Shown in pieces: positions 1 to 9,358 of a stretch of 64,000 nt of DNA. The notes under the pieces were generated by a model that did not search any database, had not been told where the DNA came from, and was given only the letters and a program-made list of their open reading frames with translations. Positions within the stretch are counted from its first letter, which is position 1; every line of letters starts with the position of its first letter. Source of the stretch: Rhodanobacter soli (GTDB lineage: Bacteria > Pseudomonadota > Gammaproteobacteria > Xanthomonadales > Rhodanobacteraceae); NCBI RefSeq assembly GCF_040548735.1, contig NZ_JBEPSD010000001.1, positions 868,001 to 932,000 of the forward strand, given 5' to 3'. The translations under genes were made by a program, and so were the position numbers.

Positions 1-80
1 CTCGCATGACGCAGGCGGCGGCTCGCACCTTTCCCCTCGTCCTTGCGGCTCTGCGCCTTGATTTCATGAGTCTTGGACAT
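1..80 (-). CDS. rplY: 50S ribosomal protein L25 (partial, N-terminus only)
   Basis: The first 26 codons of a leftward gene that leaves the window. The start MSKTHEIKAQSRKDEGKGAS is the typical N-terminus of the CTC-form bacterial L25, which binds 5S rRNA in the large subunit. The ATG is preceded by an AAGG ribosome-binding sequence. It follows prs in the same orientation, the usual prs-rplY order in Xanthomonadales, which supports the assignment although only a fragment is visible. Confidence 0.85.
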   Translation of the reverse strand, partial: MSKTHEIKAQSRKDEGKGASRRLRHA

Positions 81-193
81 TTCGTTGCTACCTTGGTTTT
101 TTAAGAACCGCCTCGCGGCAGTTGCATGACTTTTCCGCGACCAGAAAAGCCGGTGGTGCCAGGCGGCCGAGCCGCCATGGCGAAATCAGTGGA

Positions 194-1153
194 TCAATCC
201 ACGTACAGCGAGCTCACCGACTCGCCAAAGGCGATGCGGCGAATGGTTTCGGCCAGCAGCTCGGCGACCGAGAGCTGGCGGATCTTGGCGCAGGCCTGCA
301 CTTCCGGGCGCAGCGGCAAGGTGTTGGTGACCACCAGCTGGTCGAGCTGGGAGCCTTCGATGTTGCTGATCGCCGCACCCGACAGCACCGGGTGCACGCA
401 GTAGGCAACCACCTTGCGGGCGCCACGCTCCTTCAGTGCCGCTGCCGCCGCACACAGCGTGCCGGCGGTGTCGACGATGTCGTCGACCATCACGCAGGTC
501 TTGCCGTCCACGTCGCCGATGATGTTCATCACGGTGGACACGTTCGCGCGCGGCCGGCGCTTGTCGATGATCGCCAGGTCGGCGTCGTCCAGCCGCTTGG
601 CGATCGCGCGTGCGCGCACCACGCCGCCCACGTCCGGGCTGACCACGATCAGGTCGTCCATGCTGTGGCTGCGCCAGATGTCGGCCAGCAGCACCGGCGA
701 GGCGTATACGTTGTCGACCGGAATGTCGAAGAAACCCTGGATCTGGTCGGCATGCAGGTCCACCGTCAGCACCCGGTCGACGCCGGCGGCGCCGATCATG
801 CTGGCCGCCAGCTTGGCGGTGATCGGCACCCGCGCCGAGCGCGGCCGGCGATCCTGCCGGGCATAGCCGAAATACGGGATCACCGCGGTGACGCTGGCCG
901 CCGAGGCGCGCTTCAGCGCATCGGTCAGCGCCAGCAGCTCGAACAGGTTGACCGCGCTCGGCGCGCCGGTCGGCTGCAGCACGAACACTTCCTGCTTGCG
1001 GACGTTCTCCTCGATCTCGATCTGCACTTCGCCGTCGCTGAACGTGCCGACCAGGGCCTTGCCCAGCGGCACACCCAGGCGATGGGCGACATCCTCGGCC
1101 AGGGCACGATGTGCGTTACCGGTAAACAGCATCATCGGGGTGGACGTGTCCAC
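194..1153 (-). CDS. prs: Ribose-phosphate pyrophosphokinase (PRPP synthetase)
   Basis: 319 aa, the usual length of class I Prs. It transfers pyrophosphate from ATP to ribose 5-phosphate to make PRPP for nucleotide, histidine and tryptophan synthesis in the cytoplasm. Visible signatures are the N-terminal MLFTGNAH region, YARQDR, the metal/substrate motif [11 protein letters not shown] and the PRPP-binding loop [12 protein letters not shown] near residue 220. The start is GTG at 1153, with GAGG about 8 nt upstream. It lies between tRNA-Gln and rplY and is probably co-transcribed with ispE upstream. Confidence 0.97.
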   Translation of the reverse strand: MDTSTPMMLFTGNAHRALAEDVAHRLGVPLGKALVGTFSDGEVQIEIEENVRKQEVFVLQPTGAPSAVNLFELLALTDALKRASAASVTAVIPYFGYARQDRRPRSARVPITAKLAASMIGAAGVDRVLTVDLHADQIQGFFDIPVDNVYASPVLLADIWRSHSMDDLIVVSPDVGGVVRARAIAKRLDDADLAIIDKRRPRANVSTVMNIIGDVDGKTCVMVDDIVDTAGTLCAAAAALKERGARKVVAYCVHPVLSGAAISNIEGSQLDQLVVTNTLPLRPEVQACAKIRQLSVAELLAETIRRIAFGESVSSLYVD

Positions 1154-1186
1154 AGTGGTTACCTCGAAAACTTGGCCATCATGAAA

Positions 1187-1263
1187 TGGCTGGGGCGGCA
1201 GGATTCGAACCTGCGAATGCGGGAATCAAAATCCCGTGCCTTAACCAGCTTGGCGACGCCCCA
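1187..1263 (-). tRNA. tRNA-Gln (anticodon TTG)
   Basis: 77 nt including an encoded CCA. On the minus strand the acceptor arms TGGGGCG/CGCCCCA pair, the anticodon stem CGGGA/TCCCG encloses the loop TTTTGAT (anticodon TTG, reading CAA), and the T arm carries GGTTCGAATCC. Its position between ispE and prs is the expected one in this lineage. Confidence 0.96.
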
Positions 1264-1311
1264 GTGATATTTGTGTCTCTGCTCGTGCCTGATCCGTCTC
1301 TGCCGCCGCCG

Positions 1312-2694
1312 TCACGTCGCGCCCCGGTGGCGCGCCGATGCCTCATGCAAGGGCGACACGTCGACACCCGTGGCGAGATGCGCCGTGAACGCCGCCGGAC
1401 ATTGCCGAGCCACCGCTTGCGCCCGCTCCAGCGAACGCAGTTCCAGGAACACGCAACCACCGCTGCCGGAAAGCCGCGCCTGACCGAAGCCGCCCAGCCA
1501 GTCCAGCGCCGCGGCTACCCGCGGGTGCCGCGCGCGCACCACCGGTGCAAAGGCATTTTCTGTCGTTTCGCCGGAAGCAAAGGATGAAATTGTCGCCCGC
1601 GGGGCATTTCGTGTCAATTCAGGCGCTTGAAAAAGCGCGGCGGTCGGCACCGGCTCGTGCGGGTCGAGCACCACGTAATGGCGCGGCGGCAGGGCCAGCG
1701 GAGTGAGCTGCTCGCCCACGCCTTCGGCCCACGCCGAACGGCCGCGCACGAATACCGGCACGTCGGCACCGAGCTGGCGCCCCAGTTCCGCCAGCGCATC
1801 CTCGTCCAGGCCCAGCTGCCACAGCTGGTTCAACCCCACCAGCACGGTCGCCGCGTCGGAACTGCCACCGCCCAGCCCGCCGCCCATCGGGATGCGCTTG
1901 TCCACGTCGATGTCGGCGCCCACCGGCGTGCCAGCCCGTTCCTGCAACAGCCGCGCCGCCCGCACCGCCAGGTCGGCGGACTCGGGCACGCCCGACACCT
2001 CGCGCGTGCGCCGGATCGCGCTGTCGTCGCGCACCCGCAGGCGCACCTCGTCGCCCCAGTCGAGCAGGCGGAACACCGTCTGCAGCTCGTGATAGCCGTC
2101 CGCCCGCCGCCCGGTGATGCGCAGGAACAGGTTCAGCTTGGCCGGCGCCGGCCACACCGTCCATTCGCCGGGCGCAGGCGGCGGCAACGGCCGGCTCATG
2201 AACACGCGCAGATCGTCGGGGAAGCCGTTCTCGCGATCGCGCTGGCGCGCAAACGCAAACGACGGATCGTCCTTGTCGACCATGGCAAAACCGTGTTTCG
2301 CGTAGAACGGCGCATTCCATGGCACATCGGCCAGCGTGCCCAGGTCCATCCGCCGGTAGCCGGCCGCACGCGCCCATGTGCAGGCGTGCTCCACCAGGGC
2401 GGCACCGATGCCGCGCCGGCCGTACTCCGGCAGCACGTCGATCTCGGCGATGCCGATCGCGCCGCCGGCCAGGTCCGTATCCAGCCAGACGAAACCGACC
2501 GGCCCGCCCGCGCCGTCCAGCGCCACCCATACCAGGCCGCGGCCGATCGCCTGGCGCAGCAGTTCCGGCGGGATCGACACGGCCGCATAGCTGGGCCACG
2601 CCGGATGCCCGCGGAACAGCTGCACGGCCTCGCGCTCGATCGCGCACAAGGCCTCGACCTGGCTGGGGTCGGCACGTTCGATCAGGAAGGACAT
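1312..2694 (-). CDS. ispE: GNAT acetyltransferase domain fused to 4-diphosphocytidyl-2-C-methyl-D-erythritol kinase (IspE)
   Basis: 460 aa in one uninterrupted frame. Residues 1-165 are a GNAT N-acetyltransferase domain: IEIDVLPEYGRRGIGAALVEHA holds the acetyl-CoA loop R-R-G-I-G-A, followed by a late FYAKHGF. From about residue 166 the sequence is a complete IspE, beginning near WPAPAKLNLFLRITGRR and carrying the GHMP ATP-binding motif PMGGGLGGGSSDAA. IspE phosphorylates CDP-methylerythritol in the MEP isoprenoid pathway. An internal ATG at 2199 would give a normal 295-aa IspE, but it has no clear ribosome-binding site and the GNAT domain has no stop before it. The GNAT part ends in RVFMSRPL, a typical C-terminus for such enzymes, so the fusion may come from loss of a stop codon. 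The IspE function is secure; whether the product is one polypeptide is inferred. Confidence 0.9.
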   Translation of the reverse strand: MSFLIERADPSQVEALCAIEREAVQLFRGHPAWPSYAAVSIPPELLRQAIGRGLVWVALDGAGGPVGFVWLDTDLAGGAIGIAEIDVLPEYGRRGIGAALVEHACTWARAAGYRRMDLGTLADVPWNAPFYAKHGFAMVDKDDPSFAFARQRDRENGFPDDLRVFMSRPLPPPAPGEWTVWPAPAKLNLFLRITGRRADGYHELQTVFRLLDWGDEVRLRVRDDSAIRRTREVSGVPESADLAVRAARLLQERAGTPVGADIDVDKRIPMGGGLGGGSSDAATVLVGLNQLWQLGLDEDALAELGRQLGADVPVFVRGRSAWAEGVGEQLTPLALPPRHYVVLDPHEPVPTAALFQAPELTRNAPRATISSFASGETTENAFAPVVRARHPRVAAALDWLGGFGQARLSGSGGCVFLELRSLERAQAVARQCPAAFTAHLATGVDVSPLHEASARHRGAT

Positions 2695-2765
2695 GCGGGT
2701 TCCGGAATTCGCAAAGCGGCCGCGCGGCCAAGGGAGGGCGCAAAGCCTACCCCAATCGGGCGGGC

Positions 2766-3374
2766 TTACTGAAACTGCCAGGACTCGATCGACAGCTTCA
2801 CCTTGTACGGCGCTTTCGCGGCGAACACCTTCGTTGGCAGTGGCGGCTGGCGCGCGTCGTCCCATTCGCGGTAGTCGACCGCCCAGCCATCCTGCTGCAG
2901 CAGCGAGGGCAACCGGTTCTCGCCGAAGCTCAGTTCGGCCGGACCGCTGTCCGCGCGCAGGCCGAGCACCCAGGCACGCAGGTCGCGCAGCGGCACTTCC
3001 CAGCCGAGTGCCTTGCGCATCAGCGCCTCGGCATCGGGGCCACGCAACGGGCCGTGCGCCATGCCTTCCAGCAGGGCGCCGTCCGGACCGCCGCTGAGGC
3101 GGAAGTTCATGCCGCTGATCGCCGGCCCGCGCAGCACGAACTCGTACTGCTCGCCGTTCTGGGTCCAGCTGAAGCTGCCGCTGCCGCCGTCCTTGCCGTT
3201 GGAAACGCCGAGCCGGCCCTGCAGCACCCAATGGTCGGCCTGCGCCAGCGCCCGTTCACGCGCGAGCTGCGCGCCGAGCAGGCCGGCGTCGCCCTTCATG
3301 CGTACCGCCTGCGGCACGCAGGCGGCAAGCAGCAACGGCAGGGCGATCGCGAGGAGACGCAGCCGCCGCCTCAT
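2766..3374 (-). CDS. lolB: Outer membrane lipoprotein LolB
   Basis: 202 aa. The N-terminus has a signal peptide ending in the lipobox LAAC. The body carries the LolB pattern W.LQGRLGVSNGKDGGSGSFSW.Q with later V.GLRADSGPA. LolB accepts lipoproteins from LolA and inserts them in the outer membrane. The ATG at 3374 overlaps the stop of the upstream TPR gene (ATGA), so the two are translationally coupled. The lolB-ispE-tRNA-prs order supports the call. Confidence 0.9.
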   Translation of the reverse strand: MRRRLRLLAIALPLLLAACVPQAVRMKGDAGLLGAQLARERALAQADHWVLQGRLGVSNGKDGGSGSFSWTQNGEQYEFVLRGPAISGMNFRLSGGPDGALLEGMAHGPLRGPDAEALMRKALGWEVPLRDLRAWVLGLRADSGPAELSFGENRLPSLLQQDGWAVDYREWDDARQPPLPTKVFAAKAPYKVKLSIESWQFQ

Positions 3375-5122
3375 GGATGCAACCGCTTCAGGGTTTCCTG
3401 CAACGCGACGTTGTGCGGGTCGAGCTTGCGCACTTCGTCGAAGACCCGCTGCGCATCCTGTTGATGCCCCTGCTTCCACAGCACCTCGCCCAGGTGCACG
3501 CCGACGTCGGCATCCTTGCGCGCCAGCCAGGCGTTGCGCAGGGTCTGCGCCGCCTGCTCCAGGTTGCCTTTGCGGTACTGCAGCCAACCCCACGAATCGG
3601 CGATCGCCGGGTCGTCCGGTTTCGCGGCGCGGGCGGCGCGGATCAGTCGCTCGGCCTCGGGCAGGTCGCGGTTCGCGTCGGCCAGGGTGTAGCCCAGCGC
3701 GTTGCTGGCATCGACATCGCCCGGTTTGATCTTCAGCAGATGCTGGAAATCCTGCACCGCCTGGTCGATCTGGCCGGCCTCGGCATAGGCCAGGCCGCGG
3801 CCGTACAGCAACCCCGGATCGTCCGGCACGACCTGCAGCGCGCGGCTGAACGCGGCCTCGGCCTTCGCATAGTTCTGCTCGCGCAGGTACAGCTCGGCGT
3901 CGGCCTGCCAGGCCTGGCGCAACTGCGCGGGCTGGTCGAGATAGGCCAGCTGCAGCTGCCCCAGCAATTCATGCGCATCGGCGCGCTTGCCCTGCGCATG
4001 CAGGATCATCGCACTGCGCAGGTCGGCGTCGAACGCATGCTCGTCGGCGTCGCCCACCTGGTCATACCAGGCCAGCGCCTCGGCCTCGCGATGCTGCATC
4101 TCGGCCAGCTGGCCGAGCAGGTAGGCGCTGCTTTCGCGAACCTCGGGCGGCGCCTTCTGCAACTCCTGGTACAGCGAGGCCAGCGCCTTGTCGTCCCGCT
4201 CATGCGCGGCCAACCCGGCACGCATGGCATAGATGTCGGCGTTCTGCGGGCCATGCGCCAGCAGCCTGCTGGCGCCGGCGTAGTCGCCGGCCTGGCTGAG
4301 CATGCCGGCGTAGGCCAGACGCAGTTGGGCATTCTGCGGGTCCTTCGCCAGCGCCTTCTGCAGCAGCGCGCGGGCACCGTCGTGGTCACCGTCCTTGAAC
4401 TTCATCTGCGCCGCCCAGGCATAGGTCTCGGCGCTCTTGAAGTGCCGCATCGCGGCGTCGGCGATCTGCACGGCATAGGCATGCCGGCCGAACTGATCGC
4501 CCAGCTCGCTCATCGCCAGCCACGCGTGGGCATCGCCGGGCAGGCGCTGCGGCGTGGCCAGTGCCTCCAGCAGACGGGCCGCCTGGGCCTGGTCGCGGGC
4601 ACCCACCAGCACGCGGCCGAACTGGCGCCAGGCGTCCTTGTCGCCGCTGCCGATCAAGAGTTCCAGCTGGCGTCGCGCCTCGGTGGCATCGCCGCGGTCC
4701 AGCGCCAGCTGCGCCCGCGCCTGGGCCATCGCGGCGGGCTTGGCGCCCAGCGCCTGCCAGCGATCCAGCGCACGCTGGGCGGCGGCGCCGTCATGCACGG
4801 CGATCGCCAGCCCGGCGGCACGCTCGGCCACCTGCGGATCGTTGCTCAAGGCCATCGCCTTGTCGTAATGGCCGGACGCAGCCTTCAGGTCGGTGCGGGT
4901 CAGCGCCATCTCGCCGGCCAGCAACTGCGCCAGCACGTCGTGGTCGGCATCCGGCGTGACCACCGTCAACCGCGCCAGCGGTTGCGGCGAAGCGGACGTT
5001 TTCGAGGCGGAACGCAGTGGCGCGCCGGCACAGGCGACCAGACCCAGCGCCAGCGTCGTTACTGCCGTAAAATGCCGCAGTTGCTTGAACTTGCCCGCAC
5101 CGCTCCGCACACTACTCTCCAT
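3371..5122 (-). CDS. Tetratricopeptide-repeat lipoprotein
   Basis: 583 aa with an N-terminal signal peptide ending in LVAC, so probably a lipoprotein, followed by TPR helices over most of the length. The clearest repeats are in the C-terminal third, for example PGLLYGRGLAYAEAGQIDQAVQDF and the alpha-alpha units after it. It sits immediately upstream of lolB with an ATGA overlap, a widespread arrangement in Proteobacteria. The exact role is unknown; an envelope scaffold or lipoprotein-handling role is inferred only from position. The divergent hemA starts 97 bp away, so 5123-5218 must hold promoters in both directions. Confidence 0.85.
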   Translation of the reverse strand: MESSVRSGAGKFKQLRHFTAVTTLALGLVACAGAPLRSASKTSASPQPLARLTVVTPDADHDVLAQLLAGEMALTRTDLKAASGHYDKAMALSNDPQVAERAAGLAIAVHDGAAAQRALDRWQALGAKPAAMAQARAQLALDRGDATEARRQLELLIGSGDKDAWRQFGRVLVGARDQAQAARLLEALATPQRLPGDAHAWLAMSELGDQFGRHAYAVQIADAAMRHFKSAETYAWAAQMKFKDGDHDGARALLQKALAKDPQNAQLRLAYAGMLSQAGDYAGASRLLAHGPQNADIYAMRAGLAAHERDDKALASLYQELQKAPPEVRESSAYLLGQLAEMQHREAEALAWYDQVGDADEHAFDADLRSAMILHAQGKRADAHELLGQLQLAYLDQPAQLRQAWQADAELYLREQNYAKAEAAFSRALQVVPDDPGLLYGRGLAYAEAGQIDQAVQDFQHLLKIKPGDVDASNALGYTLADANRDLPEAERLIRAARAAKPDDPAIADSWGWLQYRKGNLEQAAQTLRNAWLARKDADVGVHLGEVLWKQGHQQDAQRVFDEVRKLDPHNVALQETLKRLHP

Positions 5123-5218
5123 TCACATGCCCGTTCTGGTCGCGCGAGTCACCATCTGACGTTGCGCCAAGCTTAGCCTACGCCGCCGAATCCCTGCCGC
5201 CGAGATGTTCCCGCCACC

Positions 5219-6496
5219 ATGCCGCTGATCGCCCTCGGGCTCAATCACCTCACCGCGCCGGTCAGCCTGCGCGAACAGGTGGCGTTCGATGCGGACGCCG
5301 CGGGCGAGGCCCTGCACGAACTGGCCCGCGAACCCGGCGTGGAGGAGGCGATGATCCTGTCCACCTGCAATCGCACCGAGCTGTACGTCGGCGTCGCGGC
5401 AGGTGCGGAGGACATCCCGCAGGCATGGTTGAATCGTCACCACCATCTGACCCCCGGCAAGCTGGATGAGTTCCTGTACCGGCACGACGAGGACGAGGCC
5501 GTGCGTCACATGTTCCGCGTCGCCACCGGGCTGGACTCGATGGTGCTGGGCGAGCCGCAGATCCTCGGCCAGGTGAAGGACGCCTACCAGCTCGCGCGCG
5601 ATGCGCAGTCGCTGAAGGCGCCGATGGACCGCCTGCTGCAGCACACCTTCGCGGTGGCCAAGCGGGTGCGCACGGACACCCGCATCGGCGCGCACACGGT
5701 ATCGGTCGCGTTCACCGCGGTGCGCCTGGCCGAGCAGGTGTTCACCGACCTGAAGCATGCCTGCGTACTGCTGATCGGCGCCGGCGACACCATCGAACTG
5801 GCCGCGCGGCACCTCGCCGAGAAACAGGTGCGCCGGCTGATCGTGGCCAACCGCACGCCGGAAACCGCGCAGGAACTGGCCGGCCGCCACGGCGGCTACG
5901 CGATCGCGCTGGCCGACCTGCCGCAGCACCTGGCCGAAGCCGACATCGTGATTTCCTCCACCGCCGCGCGGCAGCCGATCGTGACCCGCGCGATGGTCGA
6001 GCAGGCGATGGCCGCGCGCAAACGCAAGCCGATGTTCATGGTCGACATCGCGGTGCCGCGCGACATCGAGGCCGGCGTGGGCGAGCTGCCCGACGTCTAC
6101 CTCTACGGCATCGACGACTTGCGCCAGGTGATCGACGACAACCTGCGCTCGCGCGCCGCCGCGGCGCACGAGGCCGAGGCGATCATCGACCTGCAGGTGG
6201 AGCGCTACATGGCCTGGCGCCGCGCGCTGACCCTGAAGAATCCGGCCGTCGACATGCGCCAGCATGCCGAGGTCTATCGCGACGAAGTGCTGGGCAAGGC
6301 CCGCGCGATGCTGGCCCACGGCAAGTCGCCCGACGAGGCGCTGGCCTTCCTCGCCAACACGCTTACCAACAAGCTGCTGCACCACCCCAGCGCGCGCCTG
6401 CGCGAAGCCGCGCTGAGCGGCGATCTCGACCTGCTGCACGCCGCCGGCCGGCTGTACGGGCTGGACGAAGAAGAGGCTGGGACGCGAGGCGAGTAG
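5219..6496 (+). CDS. hemA: Glutamyl-tRNA reductase
   Basis: 425 aa, full length for HemA. It reduces Glu-tRNA to glutamate-1-semialdehyde with NADPH, the first committed step of C5-pathway tetrapyrrole synthesis. Cys50 in [10 protein letters not shown] is the catalytic nucleophile; [17 protein letters not shown] and the nucleotide-binding region [13 protein letters not shown] are present. It is divergent from the TPR lipoprotein gene and is followed after 94 bp by prfA, the classic hemA-prfA pairing. No convincing Shine-Dalgarno is visible before the ATG. Confidence 0.97.
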   Translation: MPLIALGLNHLTAPVSLREQVAFDADAAGEALHELAREPGVEEAMILSTCNRTELYVGVAAGAEDIPQAWLNRHHHLTPGKLDEFLYRHDEDEAVRHMFRVATGLDSMVLGEPQILGQVKDAYQLARDAQSLKAPMDRLLQHTFAVAKRVRTDTRIGAHTVSVAFTAVRLAEQVFTDLKHACVLLIGAGDTIELAARHLAEKQVRRLIVANRTPETAQELAGRHGGYAIALADLPQHLAEADIVISSTAARQPIVTRAMVEQAMAARKRKPMFMVDIAVPRDIEAGVGELPDVYLYGIDDLRQVIDDNLRSRAAAAHEAEAIIDLQVERYMAWRRALTLKNPAVDMRQHAEVYRDEVLGKARAMLAHGKSPDEALAFLANTLTNKLLHHPSARLREAALSGDLDLLHAAGRLYGLDEEEAGTRGE

Positions 6497-6590
6497 CGAG
6501 TGCGGCTGGCTGCCGCTCGTCGTGTCCCGGTCACCGCGGTGAAGCCGCTCCTGCTTTGCCACTCATCTCTCGCCACGTGTCTCCCATCCC

Positions 6591-7670
6591 ATGACTCCTT
6601 CGATCCGCCGCAAGCTCGAGGCACTGGCCGAGCGCCATGAGGAAATCGGCCTGCTGCTGTCGCAGCCCGAGGTGCTCGCCGACAACACGCGCTTCCGCGA
6701 GTTGTCGCAGGAATACGCCCAGCTCGAACCGGTCGCCGCCTCGCTGCGCGAGCACGACCAGGCCGAGCGCGAGCTGGCCGAAACCCGCGCGATGCTGGAC
6801 GACCCCGAGCTGCGCGAGATGGCGGTCGACGACGTGCGCCGGCTGGAGCGGCGCCTGCTCGACCTCGACGACGAACTGCAGCTCCTGCTGCTGCCGAAGG
6901 ACCCGCGCGACGAGGCCAACCTGTACCTCGAAGTGCGCGCCGGCACCGGCGGCGACGAGGCGGCGATCTTCGCCGGCGACCTGTTCCGCATGTACCTGCG
7001 CTACGCCGAGAACCGCCGCTGGCACGTCGAGGTGCTCAGCGAACACGCCGGCGAGCATGGCGGCTACAAGGAGATCGTGGCCCGCGTCGAGGGCAAGGGC
7101 GCGTACTCGCGGCTGAAGTTCGAATCCGGCACGCATCGCGTGCAGCGCGTGCCGGAAACCGAGTCGCAGGGGCGCATCCACACTTCGGCCGCGACCGTGG
7201 CGATCCTGCCGGAACTCGACGAGATCGACGAGATCGAGATCAACCCGGCCGACCTCAAGGTCGACACCTTCCGCGCCTCCGGCGCCGGCGGTCAGCACGT
7301 CAACAAGACCGACTCGGCGATCCGCATCACCCACCTGCCCACCGGCACCGTGGTGGAGTGCCAGGAAGAGCGCAGCCAGCACAAGAACCGCGCCCGCGCG
7401 ATGAGCCTGCTCAGGGCGCGCCTGCTCGACGAGGCGCAGGGCAAGCAGAACGCGGCGCAGGCGCAGGAGCGCCGCCTGCAGGTCGGCTCCGGCGACCGCA
7501 GCCAACGCATCCGCACCTACAACTACCCGCAGGGCCGGATCACCGACCACCGCATCAACCTCACCCTGTACCGCCTGCCCGAGATCATGCAAGGCGACCT
7601 GGGCGAACTGATCGACACGCTGACCCGCGAACACCAGGCCGACCTGCTGCAGGCGCTCGGCACGGCCTGA
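6591..7670 (+). CDS. prfA: Peptide chain release factor 1
   Basis: 359 aa. It recognises UAA/UAG and triggers peptide release. The GGQ motif ([13 protein letters not shown]) is near residue 233, and the RF1-type anticodon tripeptide P-E-T appears in [10 protein letters not shown], separating it from RF2. It follows hemA in the same direction. The prmC methyltransferase gene that often comes next is absent here; an inverted repeat and a PPK2 gene follow. Confidence 0.97.
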   Translation: MTPSIRRKLEALAERHEEIGLLLSQPEVLADNTRFRELSQEYAQLEPVAASLREHDQAERELAETRAMLDDPELREMAVDDVRRLERRLLDLDDELQLLLLPKDPRDEANLYLEVRAGTGGDEAAIFAGDLFRMYLRYAENRRWHVEVLSEHAGEHGGYKEIVARVEGKGAYSRLKFESGTHRVQRVPETESQGRIHTSAATVAILPELDEIDEIEINPADLKVDTFRASGAGGQHVNKTDSAIRITHLPTGTVVECQEERSQHKNRARAMSLLRARLLDEAQGKQNAAQAQERRLQVGSGDRSQRIRTYNYPQGRITDHRINLTLYRLPEIMQGDLGELIDTLTREHQADLLQALGTA

Positions 7671-7719
7671 CAACACCGTCACGGCAGGCTGGATTACCCT
7701 GCGGCCACCCCTCCCCTTG

Positions 7720-7800
7720 TCGTCATTCCGGCGAAGGCCGGAATCGCATTTCGGCTTTCACACATCGCAAGAGCGATTCCGGCCTTCGCCGGAATGACGA
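7720..7800. repeat. Palindromic intergenic repeat, perfect 28-bp arms
   Basis: Arms at 7720-7747 and 7773-7800 are exact reverse complements and enclose a 25-bp loop. The motif GTCATTCCGGCGAAGGCCGG within each arm is itself partly palindromic, as in REP-type repeats of Xanthomonadales. It lies between prfA and the PPK2 gene. It lacks a T-tract, so it is not a standard intrinsic terminator. A related half-copy occurs at 11796-11820. Confidence 0.85.
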
Positions 7801-7845
7801 GGTGGCGAGGTTTGAGGTGCAGAGGTTTGCAAGCTGGAGAACCCC

Positions 7846-8610
7846 ATGGGCAAGCGCTACCGCAAGGCGATGAAGGAATTGCAGCTCGACCTGGTGCGGC
7901 TGCAGCACGGCCTGCGCAGCAGCGGCAAACGGCTGCTGGTGATCTTCGAAGGCCGCGACGCCGCCGGCAAGGGCGGCACCATCAAGGCCATCACCGAGAG
8001 CCTGGACACCCGCGGCTACCGCATCGTGGCCCTGCCCAAACCCAGCGAGGCCGAAGCTACCCAGTGGTACTTCCAGCGCTACGTGGCCCACCTGCCCGCC
8101 GCCGGCGAGTTCGTGCTGTTCGACCGCAGCTGGTACAACCGCGCGGTAGTGGAACCGGCCATGGGCTTCTGCAGCAGCACGCAATACGAAGCCTTCCTCG
8201 ACGCGGTGCCGGCGTTCGAAAAGCTGCTCGCCGACGACGGCATCATCCTCATCAAGTACTGGCTCGCGGTGGACCAGGCCGAGCAGGAGAAGCGCTTCGC
8301 CGAGCGTGCCGACGATCCGCTGAAACGCTGGAAGCTCTCACCGGTGGACCTGGTCGCGCGCCAGAAGTACGCCGAGATGGGCCGGCTGCGCGACGTGATG
8401 ATCGAGCGCACGCATGCCAACCATGCGCCGTGGTTCGTGGTCGATTTCAACGACCAGAAGCGCGGCCGGATCAACGTGATCCGCCACCTGTTGCAACAGC
8501 TGCCGTTGCACGACGGAGCGGTCCCTGCGGTGAAACTGCCCAGGCTCAAGGGCAAGCCGAAGACCGAGCGCGTCACCGAGCAGGCATCGTGGGTGCCCGA
8601 TACGTTCTAG
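7846..8610 (+). CDS. ppk2: Polyphosphate kinase 2 family protein
   Basis: 254 aa, the length of a single-domain (class I-like) PPK2. These enzymes use polyphosphate to phosphorylate nucleoside diphosphates or monophosphates. Walker A is FEGRDAAGKGG (residues 34-44), Walker B is FDRSWYNR (91-98), and the lid region contains R.KYAEMGRLRDVM. Its stop codon overlaps the stop of the convergent acylphosphatase gene. Substrate preference (NDP or NMP) cannot be decided from sequence alone. Confidence 0.93.
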   Translation: MGKRYRKAMKELQLDLVRLQHGLRSSGKRLLVIFEGRDAAGKGGTIKAITESLDTRGYRIVALPKPSEAEATQWYFQRYVAHLPAAGEFVLFDRSWYNRAVVEPAMGFCSSTQYEAFLDAVPAFEKLLADDGIILIKYWLAVDQAEQEKRFAERADDPLKRWKLSPVDLVARQKYAEMGRLRDVMIERTHANHAPWFVVDFNDQKRGRINVIRHLLQQLPLHDGAVPAVKLPRLKGKPKTERVTEQASWVPDTF

Positions 8611-8873
8611 CCGGTGTGGAAGCCGTGCAGATCCTGCTCCGGCACGTCCTCGCGGCTGACCGTCTCCACGCGCGCCGCGGGCGGTCCCCGCCGCAGCCAG
8701 CGTTCCAAAGCATCGAGCGCCTCCGCCGTTCCGCTGGCCAGCACCTCGACGCTGCCGTCCGGCAGATTTTTCGCATACCCGGCCACCCCGAGCGCCAGCG
8801 CCTGCCCGCGGGCGCTGGCGCGATAGAACACGCCCTGCACCCGACCGCTGACGATGAACCGCGCGGCTGCCAT
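8607..8873 (-). CDS. acyP: Acylphosphatase
   Basis: 88 aa, normal length. It hydrolyses acyl phosphates. The catalytic arginine is Arg18 in GRVQGVFYR and the paired asparagine is Asn36 in GYAKNLPDGSVEV. The ATG overlaps the stop of the upstream thioredoxin-like gene (TGATG), so the two are coupled. Confidence 0.95.
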   Translation of the reverse strand: MAAARFIVSGRVQGVFYRASARGQALALGVAGYAKNLPDGSVEVLASGTAEALDALERWLRRGPPAARVETVSREDVPEQDLHGFHTG

Positions 8874-9358
8874 CACTTGGCTCCGATCAGGCCTTCCAGC
8901 GACGCCTCGGTCACCGGCCCCACGATGTGTTTCGCCACCTTGCCGTCGGGGCTGATCAGGTAGGTGGTGGGCAGGCCGCGCGGTTCGTCGAAATCCTTCG
9001 GCGGCTGGTCCAGGGTGACCTGGGCGATCGGGTACGCCACCGGGTGCTTGGCCAGGAACGCCTTGATGTCGGCCGGCTCGCTGTCCTCGTAGGCCAGCCC
9101 GATCGCCACCACGTTCTTGTGCGCGGTGACGAAGCGCGAGATGTCCGGCATCTCCTTGATGCACGGCACGCACCAGGTCGCCCAGTAGTTGACGATCACC
9201 CACTTGCCGCGCTGCGCGGCCAGGTCGAACGTCTTGCCGTCCAGCGTGGTGACGTGCAGGGTCGGCTGCGCCGGCATCGCCGCCTGCACGGGCATGGCAA
9301 ACGCGAGCGCCACGGCCAGCACAGCCGCCGGGCGCGACAGGAAGGAGAACAGGGTCAT
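8873..9358 (-). CDS. TlpA-family thiol-disulfide protein, exported
   Basis: 161 aa. A signal peptide spans about residues 1-26 (MTLFSFLSRPAAVLAVALAF, ending near VQA), followed by an AhpC/TSA-TlpA thioredoxin fold with the redox pair WCVPC (Cys63, Cys66) and the cis-proline loop GLPTTYLI. The likely role is periplasmic disulfide reduction or isomerisation; the partner is unknown. It overlaps the yihY-like gene upstream and acyP downstream. Confidence 0.9.
   Translation of the reverse strand: MTLFSFLSRPAAVLAVALAFAMPVQAAMPAQPTLHVTTLDGKTFDLAAQRGKWVIVNYWATWCVPCIKEMPDISRFVTAHKNVVAIGLAYEDSEPADIKAFLAKHPVAYPIAQVTLDQPPKDFDEPRGLPTTYLISPDGKVAKHIVGPVTEASLEGLIGAK

Noticed and set aside
122..1267. Long open frame antisense to prs
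   Set aside because: Shadow of a high-GC gene: its product is rich in H, R, A and Q with no recognisable domain, and prs on the other strand is certain.
1312..3231. Full 639-aa extension of the GNAT-IspE frame into lolB
   Set aside because: The first 179 codons are antisense-free but out of frame with lolB and have no domain; the start at 2694 (MSFLIERAD) begins the GNAT fold.
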